Positions 45,039 to 53,990 of a stretch of 64,000 bases of DNA are shown here, piece by piece. How positions within the stretch are numbered: position 1 is the stretch's first letter; every line of letters begins with the position of its first letter. The stretch is from assembly GCF_002117485.1 (NCBI RefSeq), contig NZ_CP021032.1:682001-746000 (forward strand). Direction: 5' to 3'. Origin of the DNA: Rhizobium sp. NXC14. GTDB taxonomy: Bacteria > Pseudomonadota > Alphaproteobacteria > Rhizobiales > Rhizobiaceae. The notes under the pieces are model-generated. The model worked only from the letters and a program-made list of their open reading frames with translations, made no database searches and had not been told where the DNA came from. Made by a program: the position numbers and the translations under genes.

Positions 45039-45640
45039 AGGAACAACTCCTCTGGCTGAGGCGCGCTGCCTGGCTCTTCAGCGTCGATGTTGACGCCCTG
45101 GAATGCGGCGAGCCGCCGCGAATAGTGATCGCGGACGAGAAGCGTCAGCCCGCAATGGCTGCAGGCGAAGGGGCTGGTGGTGACGTCGTCCGTGATGCCC
45201 TTGCAATGGACGCATTGTACCCGCCTGGCCAGCGAGCCGCGATGCTCGGTGACGATGGAGGCGTGGTCCATGCCGTAATCAAGCGCCACGAGCATCGCCT
45301 GGCCGATGAAGCCTTCCGTCCCGGAGATATAAAGCCGGGTGCCCATATGGGCCGTCCCAAGCGAGCCCTTCAGCCGGAAGAGCAGCGTTGCGATCGTCGG
45401 CGCGGTGAAGAACATGTCGGCGCCGAGGCCGCGCAGCGTCTCGCCCAGGCCGGACCCTTGAGAGCCGCGGGCGACATAGAGGATCTCGCTGCGGGAAAGC
45501 GCCGTTTCGTCAAGCGCCGGCTGCTGGTCGAGGAGAGCCTTGGCGCCCTCCCCTTCGAGTGCGAAAATGTGCCGCCGGGCGCGCGGCTGGATGGTCAGGC
45601 CCTTGTAGACTGGTCGGCTCTTGATGCCTGCAATGAGCAT
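45035..45640 (-). CDS. dmmA: Dimethylamine monooxygenase subunit DmmA-like
   Basis: A 201-residue protein with an N-terminal Rossmann-like region (EILYVARGSQGSGLGETL, GTRLYISGTEGFIGQAM) and a C-terminal metal ribbon with CVHC and CSHC pairs, followed by VRDHYSRRLAAFQGV. This is the DmmA/HODM third-subunit pattern. It occurs between the GcvT-like and reductase genes, exactly as in dmmDABC operons. The role is probably assembly or electron transfer within the complex. Confidence 0.86.
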   Translation of the reverse strand: MLIAGIKSRPVYKGLTIQPRARRHIFALEGEGAKALLDQQPALDETALSRSEILYVARGSQGSGLGETLRGLGADMFFTAPTIATLLFRLKGSLGTAHMGTRLYISGTEGFIGQAMLVALDYGMDHASIVTEHRGSLARRVQCVHCKGITDDVTTSPFACSHCGLTLLVRDHYSRRLAAFQGVNIDAEEPGSAPQPEELFL

Positions 45641-45651
45641 TGGCGTGCTCC

Positions 45652-46785
45652 TTAACCCACGGCAGTCCTCTTCTTCTTGTCCGGATCGTCGAAGGGAAGC
45701 GTGTGGGCGGTGGCGCTTGCCTTCACGGTCTTGCCGCGGACTTCGAGTTTCGTCCCATGCACCGCCTTGTCAACGTCGAGACGGGCGATCGCCATGGATT
45801 GTTTCGTCAGCGACGAATAGCTCGGGCAGGTGATGACGCCGACCTTCTTGCCGTCGGCAAAGACCTCGTCGCCGAGATCGGCCGGTCCGTCGGCGTCGAT
45901 CAGCATGCCGAAGATCTTGAAACGCTCCTTGCCCTTGAGACGCGCATGTTCCTCGGCGCCGCGGAATCCCGTCTTGCCGGGGCTGACGGTGAAGTCGAGG
46001 CCGAGTTCCCAGAGACTGTCGCCGGGCGGCTGGTCGGCGAAGGGATACATCTGCGAATTGTCGTAGGGATAGAACAGCAGGTAGCTTTCGACGCGCAGCA
46101 TGTCGAGGACCGAGAAGCAGCAGGGGATGATGCCCATCTCCTTGCCTTCCGAGATGATCCTGTCCCAGACCATGACGGCGTCCTGGCCGCGCACGAAGAT
46201 CTCGTAACCGCGCTCGCCGGTATAGCCGGTGCGCGAAATCATCACGGGCGCGCCGAACAGCGTCGTCTGCATGTGGTGGAAATATTTGAGCTCGCGGATG
46301 CCGGGCACATATTTGGCGAGGTAGTCGACCGCAAGCGGACCCTGAAGCGACAGGTCATGCAGGTCGTCGTCGAAGAGTACCGCGCAATTGCGGCCCGCCG
46401 CCTGCTTGACGACTTCCTCGTGACCGGAGCCGGATCCATGCACGAGCATCCAGGAATTCGGGCCGGTGCGATAGACGATGCAATCGTCGGTAAAGTGGCC
46501 GCGGTCGTTCAGCATGGTCGCGTAAACCGAGCGGCCGGGATAGATCTTCGTCAGGTCGCGGGTCGTGATGTAGTCGAGGACGGCGATGGCGTGCGGGCCG
46601 ACCAGATGCACCTTCTTCAGCCCCGAGACATCCATGATGCCGGCCTTGGTGCGGACCGCGACATGCTCTTCCGACATGTCCTTCTCGTAGGTCCAGGCGG
46701 TTCCCATACCGCTCCAGTCTTCGAGCTTCGATCCCAGAGCGCGATGCCGATCCGCCAAGGCGGAGAAACGCCATGATAGAGCCAT
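45652..46785 (-). CDS. dmmD: Dimethylamine monooxygenase GcvT-like tetrahydrofolate subunit
   Basis: The 377-residue protein is a GcvT/aminomethyltransferase family member (HVAVRTKAGIMDVSGLKKVH, DLSLQGPLAVDYLAKYVP, ISRTGYTGERGYEIFVRGQD). In dmm/HODM complexes this subunit binds tetrahydrofolate and traps formaldehyde released from dimethylamine. The context, first in the dmmDABC order, separates it from the glycine cleavage T protein. It begins the cluster 91 bases after folD. Confidence 0.9.
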   Translation of the reverse strand: MALSWRFSALADRHRALGSKLEDWSGMGTAWTYEKDMSEEHVAVRTKAGIMDVSGLKKVHLVGPHAIAVLDYITTRDLTKIYPGRSVYATMLNDRGHFTDDCIVYRTGPNSWMLVHGSGSGHEEVVKQAAGRNCAVLFDDDLHDLSLQGPLAVDYLAKYVPGIRELKYFHHMQTTLFGAPVMISRTGYTGERGYEIFVRGQDAVMVWDRIISEGKEMGIIPCCFSVLDMLRVESYLLFYPYDNSQMYPFADQPPGDSLWELGLDFTVSPGKTGFRGAEEHARLKGKERFKIFGMLIDADGPADLGDEVFADGKKVGVITCPSYSSLTKQSMAIARLDVDKAVHGTKLEVRGKTVKASATAHTLPFDDPDKKKRTAVG

Positions 46786-46810
46786 TTCCGTTCCCTCTTA
46801 TTTCCTCTAC

Positions 46811-46825
46811 GGAATATTTATTTCC
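46811..46825. promoter_or_regulatory. Candidate operator upstream of dmmD
   Basis: GGAATATTTATTTCC is a near-palindrome 26-40 bases upstream of dmmD, resembling GGAATAA-N-TTTTCTTC sites at mgsA and the XRE gene. It lies in the AT-rich folD-dmmD gap where a promoter is expected. Confidence 0.4.
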
Positions 46826-46876
46826 TGACTATATAAATCTTTCGCGTCATGGCAAGCCCACCAGACGGCATTCCAC

Positions 46877-47776
46877 TCAAAACTTTGGCGGCACCTGCCC
46901 TGCGGCCCGGTGGGCGGCGATGACGGTGTTGGCCATCAGCATGGCGATGGTCATCGGCCCGACACCGCCTGGAACCGGCGTGATGGTGCTGGCGATCTCG
47001 GAGACTTCGCGGAAGGCAACGTCGCCGACGAGCCGGGTCTTGCCCTCGCCTTTCTCAGGAGCCGGGACGCGATTGATGCCGACGTCGATAACGGTTGCGC
47101 CGGGCTTGACCCAGTTGGCCTTGACCATCTCCGGCCGGCCGACGGCGGCGACCAGGATATCGGCGTTGCGGCAGGCCTCGGCGAGATTCCTGGTTCTGGA
47201 GTGCGCCATCGTCACCGTCGCATTGGCGTTGAGCAGCAATTGCGCCATCGGCTTGCCGAACAGGTTGGAACGGCCGATGACGACGGCATTGAGCCCGGAG
47301 AGATCCTCGCCATGGGTGCGGCGGACGAAGACCATGGCGCCGGCCGGCGTGCAGGAGACCAGCCCGGTCTTCAGGTCGCCGGTGGCGAGCTTGCCGGCAT
47401 TGACGACGCTGAGGCCATCGACATCTTTTTCTGGCAGGATCGACTGGATGATCGGTTCACTGTCGAGCGGTTTCGGCAAGGGCAACTGCACCAGGATGCC
47501 GTGGATCGACGGATCGGCGTTAAGCGTGGCGACAAGCGCTGCGAGCTCTTCCTGCTTCGTGTCCGCCGGCAGCGTGTGCTGGACGGACTTGAAGCCGCAT
47601 TCCTTGGCCATGCGGCTCTTGGAGCCGACATAGGCATGGCTTGCCGGATCGTCGCCGACGATGATGACCGCAAGGCCTGTCGTGACGCCGCTCATCTTTT
47701 CCAGCGCTGCCGTCGCACTCTTGACCGTCTCGATTACGGTTGCAGCAACAAGTTTGCCGTCGATGACCTCGACCAT
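46877..47776 (-). CDS. folD: Methylene-tetrahydrofolate dehydrogenase/cyclohydrolase
   Basis: A 299-residue bifunctional FolD with the catalytic region [28 protein letters not shown], and the NADP-binding [20 protein letters not shown] and [15 protein letters not shown]. It oxidises 5,10-methylene-tetrahydrofolate, made by Tdm, DmmDABC and MgdABCD, to 10-formyl-tetrahydrofolate. It follows purU by three bases. This copy is probably dedicated to methylated-amine carbon; a housekeeping folD is expected elsewhere. Confidence 0.95.
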   Translation of the reverse strand: MVEVIDGKLVAATVIETVKSATAALEKMSGVTTGLAVIIVGDDPASHAYVGSKSRMAKECGFKSVQHTLPADTKQEELAALVATLNADPSIHGILVQLPLPKPLDSEPIIQSILPEKDVDGLSVVNAGKLATGDLKTGLVSCTPAGAMVFVRRTHGEDLSGLNAVVIGRSNLFGKPMAQLLLNANATVTMAHSRTRNLAEACRNADILVAAVGRPEMVKANWVKPGATVIDVGINRVPAPEKGEGKTRLVGDVAFREVSEIASTITPVPGGVGPMTIAMLMANTVIAAHRAAGQVPPKF

Positions 47777-47779
47777 CTC

Positions 47780-48664
47780 TCAGCCCATGCGTTCTGAGGC
47801 GTAGCTTCCGGGGCTGGCCGGGAAGACGACGGTGCGATTGCCGTTGATGAAGGTGCGGTGATGGATATGGGCGTGGATGGCGCGCGCCAGCACCTGGCTT
47901 TCGACGTCGCGGCCGATCGAGACATAGTCGTCGGGCGACTGCGCATGGGTGATGCGGGCGGTGTCCTGCTCGATGATCGGGCCTTCGTCGAGGTCGGCGG
48001 TGACGTAATGGGCGGTTGCGCCGATCAGCTTGACGCCGCGCTGGTAGGCCTGCTTGTAAGGGTTGGCGCCCTTGAAGCTCGGCAGGAAGGAGTGGTGGAT
48101 GTTGATGATCTTGCCCGACATCTGCTTGCAGAGCTGGTCGGAGAGGACCTGCATGTAGCGGGCAAGCACGATCAGTTCGGTGCCGGTCTGCTCGACGAGG
48201 TCGACGAGCTGTGCTTCGGCCTGCGGCTTGTTCTCCTTCGTCACCTTGATGTGGTGGAAGGGGATGTCATGATTGACCACAACCTTCTGATAATCGAAAT
48301 GGTTGGAGACGACGCCGACGATGTCGATCGGCAGGGCGCCGATCTTCCAGCGGTAGAGCAGGTCGTTGAGGCAATGGCCGAAGCGTGACACCATCAACAG
48401 CACCTTCATGCGGCTCTCGCTGTCGTGGAAGTCGTATTCCATCTCGAAGGGCGCGGCGACGGCGGCAAAATCGGCGCTGATCGCGGAACCGGAAAGTCCT
48501 TCCTCGGAAATGAAGCTGACGCGCATGAAGAACCTGCCGGTATCGAGATCGTCGAACTGCGAGCTGTCGATGATGTTGCAGCCCTTGTCGGCCAGATAGC
48601 TCGAAATCGCCGCAACGATGCCGCGCGTCGACTTGCAGGATACGGTAAGTATGAAGCTCTTCAT
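47780..48664 (-). CDS. purU: Formyltetrahydrofolate deformylase
   Basis: The 294-residue protein has an N-terminal ACT domain (FILTVSCKSTRGIVAAISSYLA) and a formyltransferase-fold hydrolase domain with NIHHSFLPSFKGANPY, HYVTADLDEGPII and a catalytic Asn-His-Asp set. PurU hydrolyses 10-formyl-tetrahydrofolate to formate and tetrahydrofolate. With FolD it recycles tetrahydrofolate so that demethylation can continue, yielding formate. The gene precedes folD by three bases. Confidence 0.95.
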   Translation of the reverse strand: MKSFILTVSCKSTRGIVAAISSYLADKGCNIIDSSQFDDLDTGRFFMRVSFISEEGLSGSAISADFAAVAAPFEMEYDFHDSESRMKVLLMVSRFGHCLNDLLYRWKIGALPIDIVGVVSNHFDYQKVVVNHDIPFHHIKVTKENKPQAEAQLVDLVEQTGTELIVLARYMQVLSDQLCKQMSGKIINIHHSFLPSFKGANPYKQAYQRGVKLIGATAHYVTADLDEGPIIEQDTARITHAQSPDDYVSIGRDVESQVLARAIHAHIHHRTFINGNRTVVFPASPGSYASERMG

Positions 48665-48753
48665 GCTGTCTCTTCCTTCGCCCTTTCAGGTACAGAGAGT
48701 CCGGTCATGCCGAGCTGTTCAACCCGGCATGGCGAAGACGTCGGTCCGGCTGC

Positions 48754-50061
48754 TCAGATATCGAGCGTGCTGTCGCGTTCCCACTGGGTGAAATGCGAGC
48801 AGTAGGCATTCCATTCCAGGTGCTTGAGCTTGAGATAGGCGGAGGAAAACTCAGCCCCGATTGCCGCCTTCAAGCCCTCGTCGGCATCAAAGGCGCGCAG
48901 CGCATCGAGCAGGTTGAGCGGCAGGCGCGGCGCGTCCTTCACCAGGTGGCCCTCGGCATACATATCGATATCGTAGTGCTGGCCGGGGTCCGCCTTGCTG
49001 CGGATGCCGTCGAGGCCGGCCGCGATGATAATCGCCTGTAAGAGGTATGGATTGACCGCGCCGTCCGGCAGGCGCAGCTCGAAGCGCCCCGGTCCCGGCA
49101 CGCGCACCATGTGAGTGCGGTTGTTGCCCGTCCATGTCACGGTGTTCGGCGACCATGTGGCGCCCGAGGTGGTGCGCGGCGCGTTGATGCGCTTGTAGGA
49201 ATTGACCGTCGGATTGGTGATCGCGGCCAGCGCCGAGGCATGCTTCATGATGCCGCCGAGGAAGGTTTTACCCTGAGCCGAGAGCCCAAAGGCCATTTCC
49301 CTGTCCGCGAAGGCGTTTACCCTGCCATCGACGTCCCAGACCGAGATGTGCGCATGGCATCCGTTTCCGGTCAGGCCCTTGAAGGGCTTCGGCATGAAGG
49401 TAGCGCGAAGGCCGTGCTTTTCGGCGACCGACTTGACCATGAACTTGAAGAAAGAGTGCTTGTCGGCGGTCTTCAGGACATCGTCATATTCCCAGTTCAT
49501 CTCGAACTGGCCGTTCGCATCCTCGTGGTCGTTCTGATAGGGCTTCCAGCCGAGTTCCAGCATATAGTCGCAGATCTCGGCGATGACATCGTACCGACGC
49601 ATCACGGCCTGCTGGTCGTAGCAAGGCTTCTCGGCGGTATCGAACTGGTCTGAAATCACCGAACCATCAGCAGAGATGAGAAAGAACTCGGGCTCCACGC
49701 CGGTCTTCACCCGCAGCCCTTCCTTCGCAGCTTCAGCCACCAGTCTTTTCAGCACGACACGCGGCGCCTGTTCAACAGGCCGTTCGTCCATGACGCAGTC
49801 GGCGGCGACCCATGCAACGTCCTTCTTCCAGGGCAATTGGATGACGGAGGAAGCATCGGGAATCGCAAACAGGTCCGGATGGGCCGGCGTCAGATCGAGC
49901 CAGGTTGCAAAGCCTGCAAAACCGGCACCATCCTTCTGCATGTCGGCGATGGCTTCTGCCGGGACCAGCTTGGCGCGTTGGCCGCCGAACAGGTCGGTAT
50001 AGCTGATCATGAAATATTTGATGCCTTTGTCTCTCGCAAAAGCAGCAAGGTCCAGTGTCAT
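48754..50061 (-). CDS. gmaS: Gamma-glutamylmethylamide synthetase (type III GS-like)
   Basis: The 435-residue glutamine-synthetase-fold enzyme has GVEPEFFLISADGS, the metal/ATP site (DHEDANGQFEMNW, GNGCHAHISVWD) and FELRLPDGAVNPYL. The sequence is of the GmaS/GlnT subgroup, not GlnA. GmaS joins methylamine to glutamate with ATP. The gene lies directly after mgsABC on the same strand, as in N-methylglutamate pathways. In S. meliloti the orthologue is annotated glnT. Confidence 0.9.
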   Translation of the reverse strand: MTLDLAAFARDKGIKYFMISYTDLFGGQRAKLVPAEAIADMQKDGAGFAGFATWLDLTPAHPDLFAIPDASSVIQLPWKKDVAWVAADCVMDERPVEQAPRVVLKRLVAEAAKEGLRVKTGVEPEFFLISADGSVISDQFDTAEKPCYDQQAVMRRYDVIAEICDYMLELGWKPYQNDHEDANGQFEMNWEYDDVLKTADKHSFFKFMVKSVAEKHGLRATFMPKPFKGLTGNGCHAHISVWDVDGRVNAFADREMAFGLSAQGKTFLGGIMKHASALAAITNPTVNSYKRINAPRTTSGATWSPNTVTWTGNNRTHMVRVPGPGRFELRLPDGAVNPYLLQAIIIAAGLDGIRSKADPGQHYDIDMYAEGHLVKDAPRLPLNLLDALRAFDADEGLKAAIGAEFSSAYLKLKHLEWNAYCSHFTQWERDSTLDI

Positions 50062-50112
50062 TCTCGTTCCCCTTTGGATTTCTTCGAGACACTTTGGTTT
50101 ATGGATATGAGA

Positions 50113-50134
50113 CGGCCGGGATATTGCCCGGCCG
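50113..50134 (-). terminator. Hairpin between mgsC and gmaS
   Basis: A perfect 8-bp stem (CGGCCGGG / CCCGGCCG) with a 6-base loop begins 8 bases after the mgsC stop. It lacks a T-tract, so it may only attenuate read-through into gmaS. Confidence 0.5.
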
Positions 50135-50141
50135 GTAGAAA

Positions 50142-51470
50142 TCAGAAGCCTCCCTTGCCGGGGATCCAGTTGGTGCCGGCGAGCGGCACCTGCGCCATGG
50201 CCGATGCCTCGATTGTCAGTGCGACGAGGTCTTCCGGTTCGAGATTGTGCAGGTGGTTCTTACCGCAGGCGCGTGCGATCGTCTGAGCTTCGAGCGTCAT
50301 GACCTTGAGGTAGTTGGCGAGGCGGCGCCCGGCCGCAACCGGGTCGAGGCGTTTTGCCAGCTCCGGGTCCTGTGTGGTGATGCCCGCCGGATCCTTGCCT
50401 TCATGCCAATCGTCATAGGCGCCGGCCGTCGTTCCTAGCTTCTGATATTCCTCTTCCCAGCGCGGATCGTTGTCGCCGATGGCGACGAGCGCCGCCGTTC
50501 CGATCGCGACCGCGTCGGCGCCGAGCGCCAGCGCCTTCGCCACGTCGGCGCCCGAGCGGATACCGCCCGAGATGATCAGCTGCACCTTTCGGTGCATGCC
50601 GAGATCCTGCAGCGCCTGGACGGCCGGACGAATGCAGGCGAGCGTCGGCATGCCGACATTCTCGATGAAGACGTCCTGGGTCGCCGCCGTGCCGCCCTGC
50701 ATGCCGTCGAGCACCACGACGTCGGCGCCAGCCTTCACGGCAAGAGCGGTGTCGTAGTATGGACGCGCTCCGCCGACTTTGACGTAGATCGGCTTTTCCC
50801 AGTCAGTGATCTCGCGCAACTCCATGATCTTGATTTCCAGATCGTCGGGGCCTGTCCAGTCGGGATGGCGGCAGGCCGAGCGCTGGTCGATGCCCTTCGG
50901 CAGGTTGCGCATATTGGCGACGCGGTCGGAGATCTTCTGGCCGAGCAGCATGCCGCCGCCGCCGGGCTTGGCGCCCTGACCGACGACGACTTCGATCGCG
51001 TCGGCGCGGCGCAGGTCCTTCGGGTTCATGCCATAGCGCGACGGCAGATATTGATAGACCAGAGTCTGCGAATGCCCGCGTTCCTCATCCGTCATGCCGC
51101 CATCGCCTGTCGTGGTCGACGTGCCCGCGATCGTCGCACCCCGGCCGAGCGCTTCCTTGGCGTTGCCGGAAAGCGCACCGAAACTCATGCCGGCGATGGT
51201 AATCGGCGTCATGAGCGTGATCGGCTTCTTGGCGAAGCGGGAGCCGAGCACCACCGTCGTATCGCACTTCTCTCGGTAGCCTTCGAGCGGATAGCGTGAG
51301 ATCGAGGCGCCGAGGAACAGCAGATCGTCGAAATGCGGAACCTTGCGCTTGGTGCCGGCGCCGCGGATGTCATAGATGCCGGTGGCGGCCGCGCGGCGGA
51401 TTTCGGCGAGCGTATAATCGTCGAAAGTCGCGGACTTGCGTGGCGGGGTATAGGGGTTGTGATAGCTCAT
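50142..51470 (-). CDS. mgsC: N-methylglutamate synthase FMN-binding subunit
   Basis: The 442-residue protein resembles the FMN-binding synthase domain of glutamate synthase (MTPITIAGMSFGALSGNAKEALG, GQGAKPGGGGMLLGQK, DVVVLDGMQGGTAATQD, ISGGIRSGADVAKALALGAD). It follows mgsB and mgsA in the operon, so the three units correspond to the domains of glutamate synthase split into separate genes. Complexes of this type form N-methylglutamate from gamma-glutamylmethylamide. Orthologue names in S. meliloti include glxD. Confidence 0.88.
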   Translation of the reverse strand: MSYHNPYTPPRKSATFDDYTLAEIRRAAATGIYDIRGAGTKRKVPHFDDLLFLGASISRYPLEGYREKCDTTVVLGSRFAKKPITLMTPITIAGMSFGALSGNAKEALGRGATIAGTSTTTGDGGMTDEERGHSQTLVYQYLPSRYGMNPKDLRRADAIEVVVGQGAKPGGGGMLLGQKISDRVANMRNLPKGIDQRSACRHPDWTGPDDLEIKIMELREITDWEKPIYVKVGGARPYYDTALAVKAGADVVVLDGMQGGTAATQDVFIENVGMPTLACIRPAVQALQDLGMHRKVQLIISGGIRSGADVAKALALGADAVAIGTAALVAIGDNDPRWEEEYQKLGTTAGAYDDWHEGKDPAGITTQDPELAKRLDPVAAGRRLANYLKVMTLEAQTIARACGKNHLHNLEPEDLVALTIEASAMAQVPLAGTNWIPGKGGF

Positions 51471-51484
51471 GAGTGTCCCTCGCC

Positions 51485-52171
51485 TCAGTACGCATCTGCG
51501 TTGTCGATGTTGAAATTGTAGAGCTTGCGGGCGGAGCCGTAGCGCTTGAACTCTTCGGGTCTGACGTCCGTCACGCCTGCCTTGCCGAGCAGTTCGGCCA
51601 GCTTCTCCAGATGCTCCGGCCGCATCTCTTTCTCGATGCAGTCGGAGCCGAGGCTCTTCACCTCGCCGCGGACGAACAGCTTGGCTTCGTAGAGCGAATC
51701 CCCAAGCGCATCGCCGGCGTCGCCAAGGACGACGAGATGCCCGGACTGGCCCATGAAGGCCGACATGTGGCCGATGCTGCCGTGGACGACGATGTCGATG
51801 CCCTTCATCGAAATGCCGCAGCGCGAAGCGGCATTGCCCTTGATGACGAGCAGGCCGCCGCGGCCGGTGGCCCCGGCATATTGGCTGGCGTCGCCCTCGA
51901 TGACGACGGTGCCCGACATCATGTTTTCGGCAACACCCGGACCGGCCGAGCCATGAACCGTCACCTTGCCGCCGTCATTCATGCCGGCGCAGTAATAGCC
52001 GACAGATCCCCTGACAGCGACCGTCACCGGGCTGTCGATCCCGACGGCGACGGCATGGCTGCCGCGCGGGTTGATGACCTCGAATTCAGTGTCGTTGGCG
52101 CCTTTGGAAAGAGCGTGCAGCGCGCTGTTCAATTCGCGAAGAGGCGTGTTGGAAAGATCGAATGTCGGCAT
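51485..52171 (-). CDS. mgsB: N-methylglutamate synthase GXGXG-domain subunit
   Basis: A 228-residue right-handed beta-helix like the C-terminal GXGXG domain of glutamate synthase, with repeats such as SVGYYCAGMNDGGKVTVHG, GPGVAENMMSGTVVIEG and GSIGHMSAFMGQSGHLVVLG. It is a structural subunit linking amidotransferase and FMN domains. It lies 14 bases before mgsC. The S. meliloti orthologue is annotated glxC. Confidence 0.88.
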   Translation of the reverse strand: MPTFDLSNTPLRELNSALHALSKGANDTEFEVINPRGSHAVAVGIDSPVTVAVRGSVGYYCAGMNDGGKVTVHGSAGPGVAENMMSGTVVIEGDASQYAGATGRGGLLVIKGNAASRCGISMKGIDIVVHGSIGHMSAFMGQSGHLVVLGDAGDALGDSLYEAKLFVRGEVKSLGSDCIEKEMRPEHLEKLAELLGKAGVTDVRPEEFKRYGSARKLYNFNIDNADAY

Positions 52172-52226
52172 TGAATCCTCGTTGGTCCGGGAGACGGTCC
52201 GCGCCGCCTCTTGGCTTTAGCGCGCC

Positions 52227-53132
52227 TCAGGCCGCCTTGTCGTGATCCCAGAAGTAGACCGTTGCCGGCTCCGGCTCCCAGACGCGGGCATTCTCGATGC
52301 CGGGAAGATTGACCAGCGCGCGGTATTCCGAGCCGAAGGCGACATACTGGTCGGTCTCGGCCATGACGGCGGGCTTGCAGGCGATCGGGTCGCGCACCAC
52401 GCCGAAGCCGGACTTGGTGCCGACGACGAAGGTGAAGAAGCCGTCGAGATCGTCGAGCGCACCGGTCAGCGCCTGGCCGAGATCCTTGCCCTTGGCCATT
52501 TCGGCCGTCAGATAGGCGGCGGCGACTTCCGAATCATTCTGCGTCTCGAAGGTCATGCCTTCGCGCGTCAGTTCGCGTCGCAGATTGTTGTGGTTTGACA
52601 GCGAGCCATTGTGCACGAGGCACTGGTCGGCGCCGGTCGAGAATGGATGGGCGCCGAGCGTGGTGACGGCGGATTCCGTCGCCATGCGGGTATGGCCGAT
52701 GCCGTGGGTTCCGCTCATCGCGCGGACTCCGAAGCGCGCCACGACCTCTTTCGGAAGGCCGATTTCCTTGTAGATCTCGACGCTCTCACCCGAGCCCATA
52801 AGACGAACTGCCGGGCGAATCCGTTCGAGCGCCTCGCGCACTGCTACAAGCTTGGAGGCATCAAGCTCAATGACCGCGTGCGTGCTCTTGATCCACACAT
52901 GGGCCTTGATGCCGGCCGCCTCGAGGTCAGTGGCGAGGCCCTCGAAGTCCGCGCCTGGATTGCTGGACTGGATAGTGATTTTCGCCTTGCCCTCTGCAGA
53001 GCCGCCATAGATCGCGATACCGGCCGAGTCCGGCCCGCGATCCGTCATGGTGATCAGCATATCCGAAAGCAGGTTTCCGAGCTGAGGCTCAAGGCTCTTG
53101 TCCTTGAGGAACAATCCAACAATGCCGCACAT
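52227..53132 (-). CDS. mgsA: N-methylglutamate synthase class II amidotransferase subunit
   Basis: The 301-residue class II glutamine amidotransferase begins MCGIVGLFLKD, with Cys2 as the expected N-terminal nucleophile. GTHGIGHTRMATESAVTTLGAHPF, LVHNGSLSNHNNLR and NDSEVAAAYL are further landmarks. It should release methylamine (instead of ammonia) from gamma-glutamylmethylamide to the FMN subunit. It is first in the mgsABC-gmaS-purU-folD set and has a candidate operator 64-80 bases upstream. The S. meliloti orthologue is annotated glxB. Confidence 0.9.
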   Translation of the reverse strand: MCGIVGLFLKDKSLEPQLGNLLSDMLITMTDRGPDSAGIAIYGGSAEGKAKITIQSSNPGADFEGLATDLEAAGIKAHVWIKSTHAVIELDASKLVAVREALERIRPAVRLMGSGESVEIYKEIGLPKEVVARFGVRAMSGTHGIGHTRMATESAVTTLGAHPFSTGADQCLVHNGSLSNHNNLRRELTREGMTFETQNDSEVAAAYLTAEMAKGKDLGQALTGALDDLDGFFTFVVGTKSGFGVVRDPIACKPAVMAETDQYVAFGSEYRALVNLPGIENARVWEPEPATVYFWDHDKAA

Positions 53133-53195
53133 CGCCTGTGCCTCCTTTCATGTTGAGAAAGGACTAGCAGGTCTATGGATGGACTTCAACTGGTA

Positions 53196-53212
53196 GGAAT
53201 AAACTTTTCTTC
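53196..53212. promoter_or_regulatory. Candidate pathway operator upstream of mgsA
   Basis: GGAATAAACTTTTCTTC, 64-80 bases upstream of mgsA. The same sequence with one base less in the centre recurs in opposite orientation at 53975-53990, 70-85 bases upstream of the XRE/cupin gene. This suggests that the regulator binds both promoters. Confidence 0.5.
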
Positions 53213-53221
53213 TAAGGCAAG

Positions 53222-53905
53222 TCAGCTTCGCGAGTTCTGCTGGGGATAGCTGATAATCGAGAGGTACCTGCTCGGCAGTTTTACCAGTTGCTCCGGCCCA
53301 TGCGGCGCATCGGCGTCGAAGAACAGGCTGTCGCCCGGCTGCATCTGGAAAAGCTGGTCTCCGTGGCGGTAGATGACCTCGCCTTCGAGCATGTAGAGAA
53401 ACTCCATGCCCTCATGCTGGAAGGTCGGGAAAACATCGGAATCGGCCGTCAGCGTGATGAGATAAGGCTCGACGATGACGCCGCTGGTGTTGTTGTCGAT
53501 ATGGCCGAGCAGATTATATTGATGGCCGGCGCGGGTGCCGCGCCGTTCCAGCTCGACGCCCTGCCCCGCCTTGACGAAGACGGCGTTGCGCGGTTCCTCA
53601 TAGCGGCGAAAAAAGGCCGTCAGCGGCACGCCGAGCGCCCTCGACAATGACTGCAGCGTCGTCAGCGACGGCGAGATGTTGCCGTTCTCGATCTTCGACA
53701 GCATTCCGAGTGAAATGCCGGTCGCAGCCGCGAGATCGGTGACGGTGATGCCGAGTTTCTTGCGGTAGGCCCGCACCTCATGGCCGATCGCCATTTCGAG
53801 GTTGTTTTCCTTCGGTTCGCGAACGGCGTGCGGGTCCTGGGAAAAGGGGGTGCGTCCGCCCTGCGCCTGTTCCGGTTGGTCTGCCGCTTCACCTTTGGCT
53901 TTCAT
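53222..53905 (-). CDS. XRE family regulator with C-terminal cupin domain
   Basis: The 227-residue protein has an XRE helix-turn-helix (VRAYRKKLGITVTDLAAATG, then LGMLSKIENGNISPSLTTLQ) and a C-terminal cupin sensor (FQHEGMEFLYMLEGEVIYRHG, MQPGDSLFFDADAPHGPEQL). Regulators of this design usually sense small metabolites and control the operon beside them. It sits 89 bases upstream of mgsA on the same strand and is the likely specific regulator of the methylated-amine operons. The N-terminal 40 residues are low-complexity. Confidence 0.88.
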   Translation of the reverse strand: MKAKGEAADQPEQAQGGRTPFSQDPHAVREPKENNLEMAIGHEVRAYRKKLGITVTDLAAATGISLGMLSKIENGNISPSLTTLQSLSRALGVPLTAFFRRYEEPRNAVFVKAGQGVELERRGTRAGHQYNLLGHIDNNTSGVIVEPYLITLTADSDVFPTFQHEGMEFLYMLEGEVIYRHGDQLFQMQPGDSLFFDADAPHGPEQLVKLPSRYLSIISYPQQNSRS

Positions 53906-53974
53906 CGGATTTACTGCTGCCTTCTCTTTTGGGTCAAGGCAACGCTATCGCCATAGTGAAAATTTCTCAACCGT

Positions 53975-53990
53975 GAAGAAAACTTATTCC
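53975..53990. promoter_or_regulatory. Candidate pathway operator upstream of the XRE/cupin gene
   Basis: GAAGAAAACTTATTCC (reverse complement GGAATAAGTTTTCTTC) overlaps the last bases of glxA and lies 70-85 bases upstream of the XRE gene. It matches the site at 53196-53212 apart from one central base. Autoregulation is the simplest reading. Confidence 0.5.

Noticed and set aside
45652..46785. Assignment as glycine cleavage system T protein
   Set aside because: No gcvH or gcvP is nearby and the gene starts a dmmDABC-ordered cluster, so the dimethylamine monooxygenase subunit is the better call.
48706..48731. Hairpin CATGCCG / CGGCATG between gmaS and purU
   Set aside because: A 7-bp stem with a 12-base loop and no T-tract within an operon is too weak to call a terminator.
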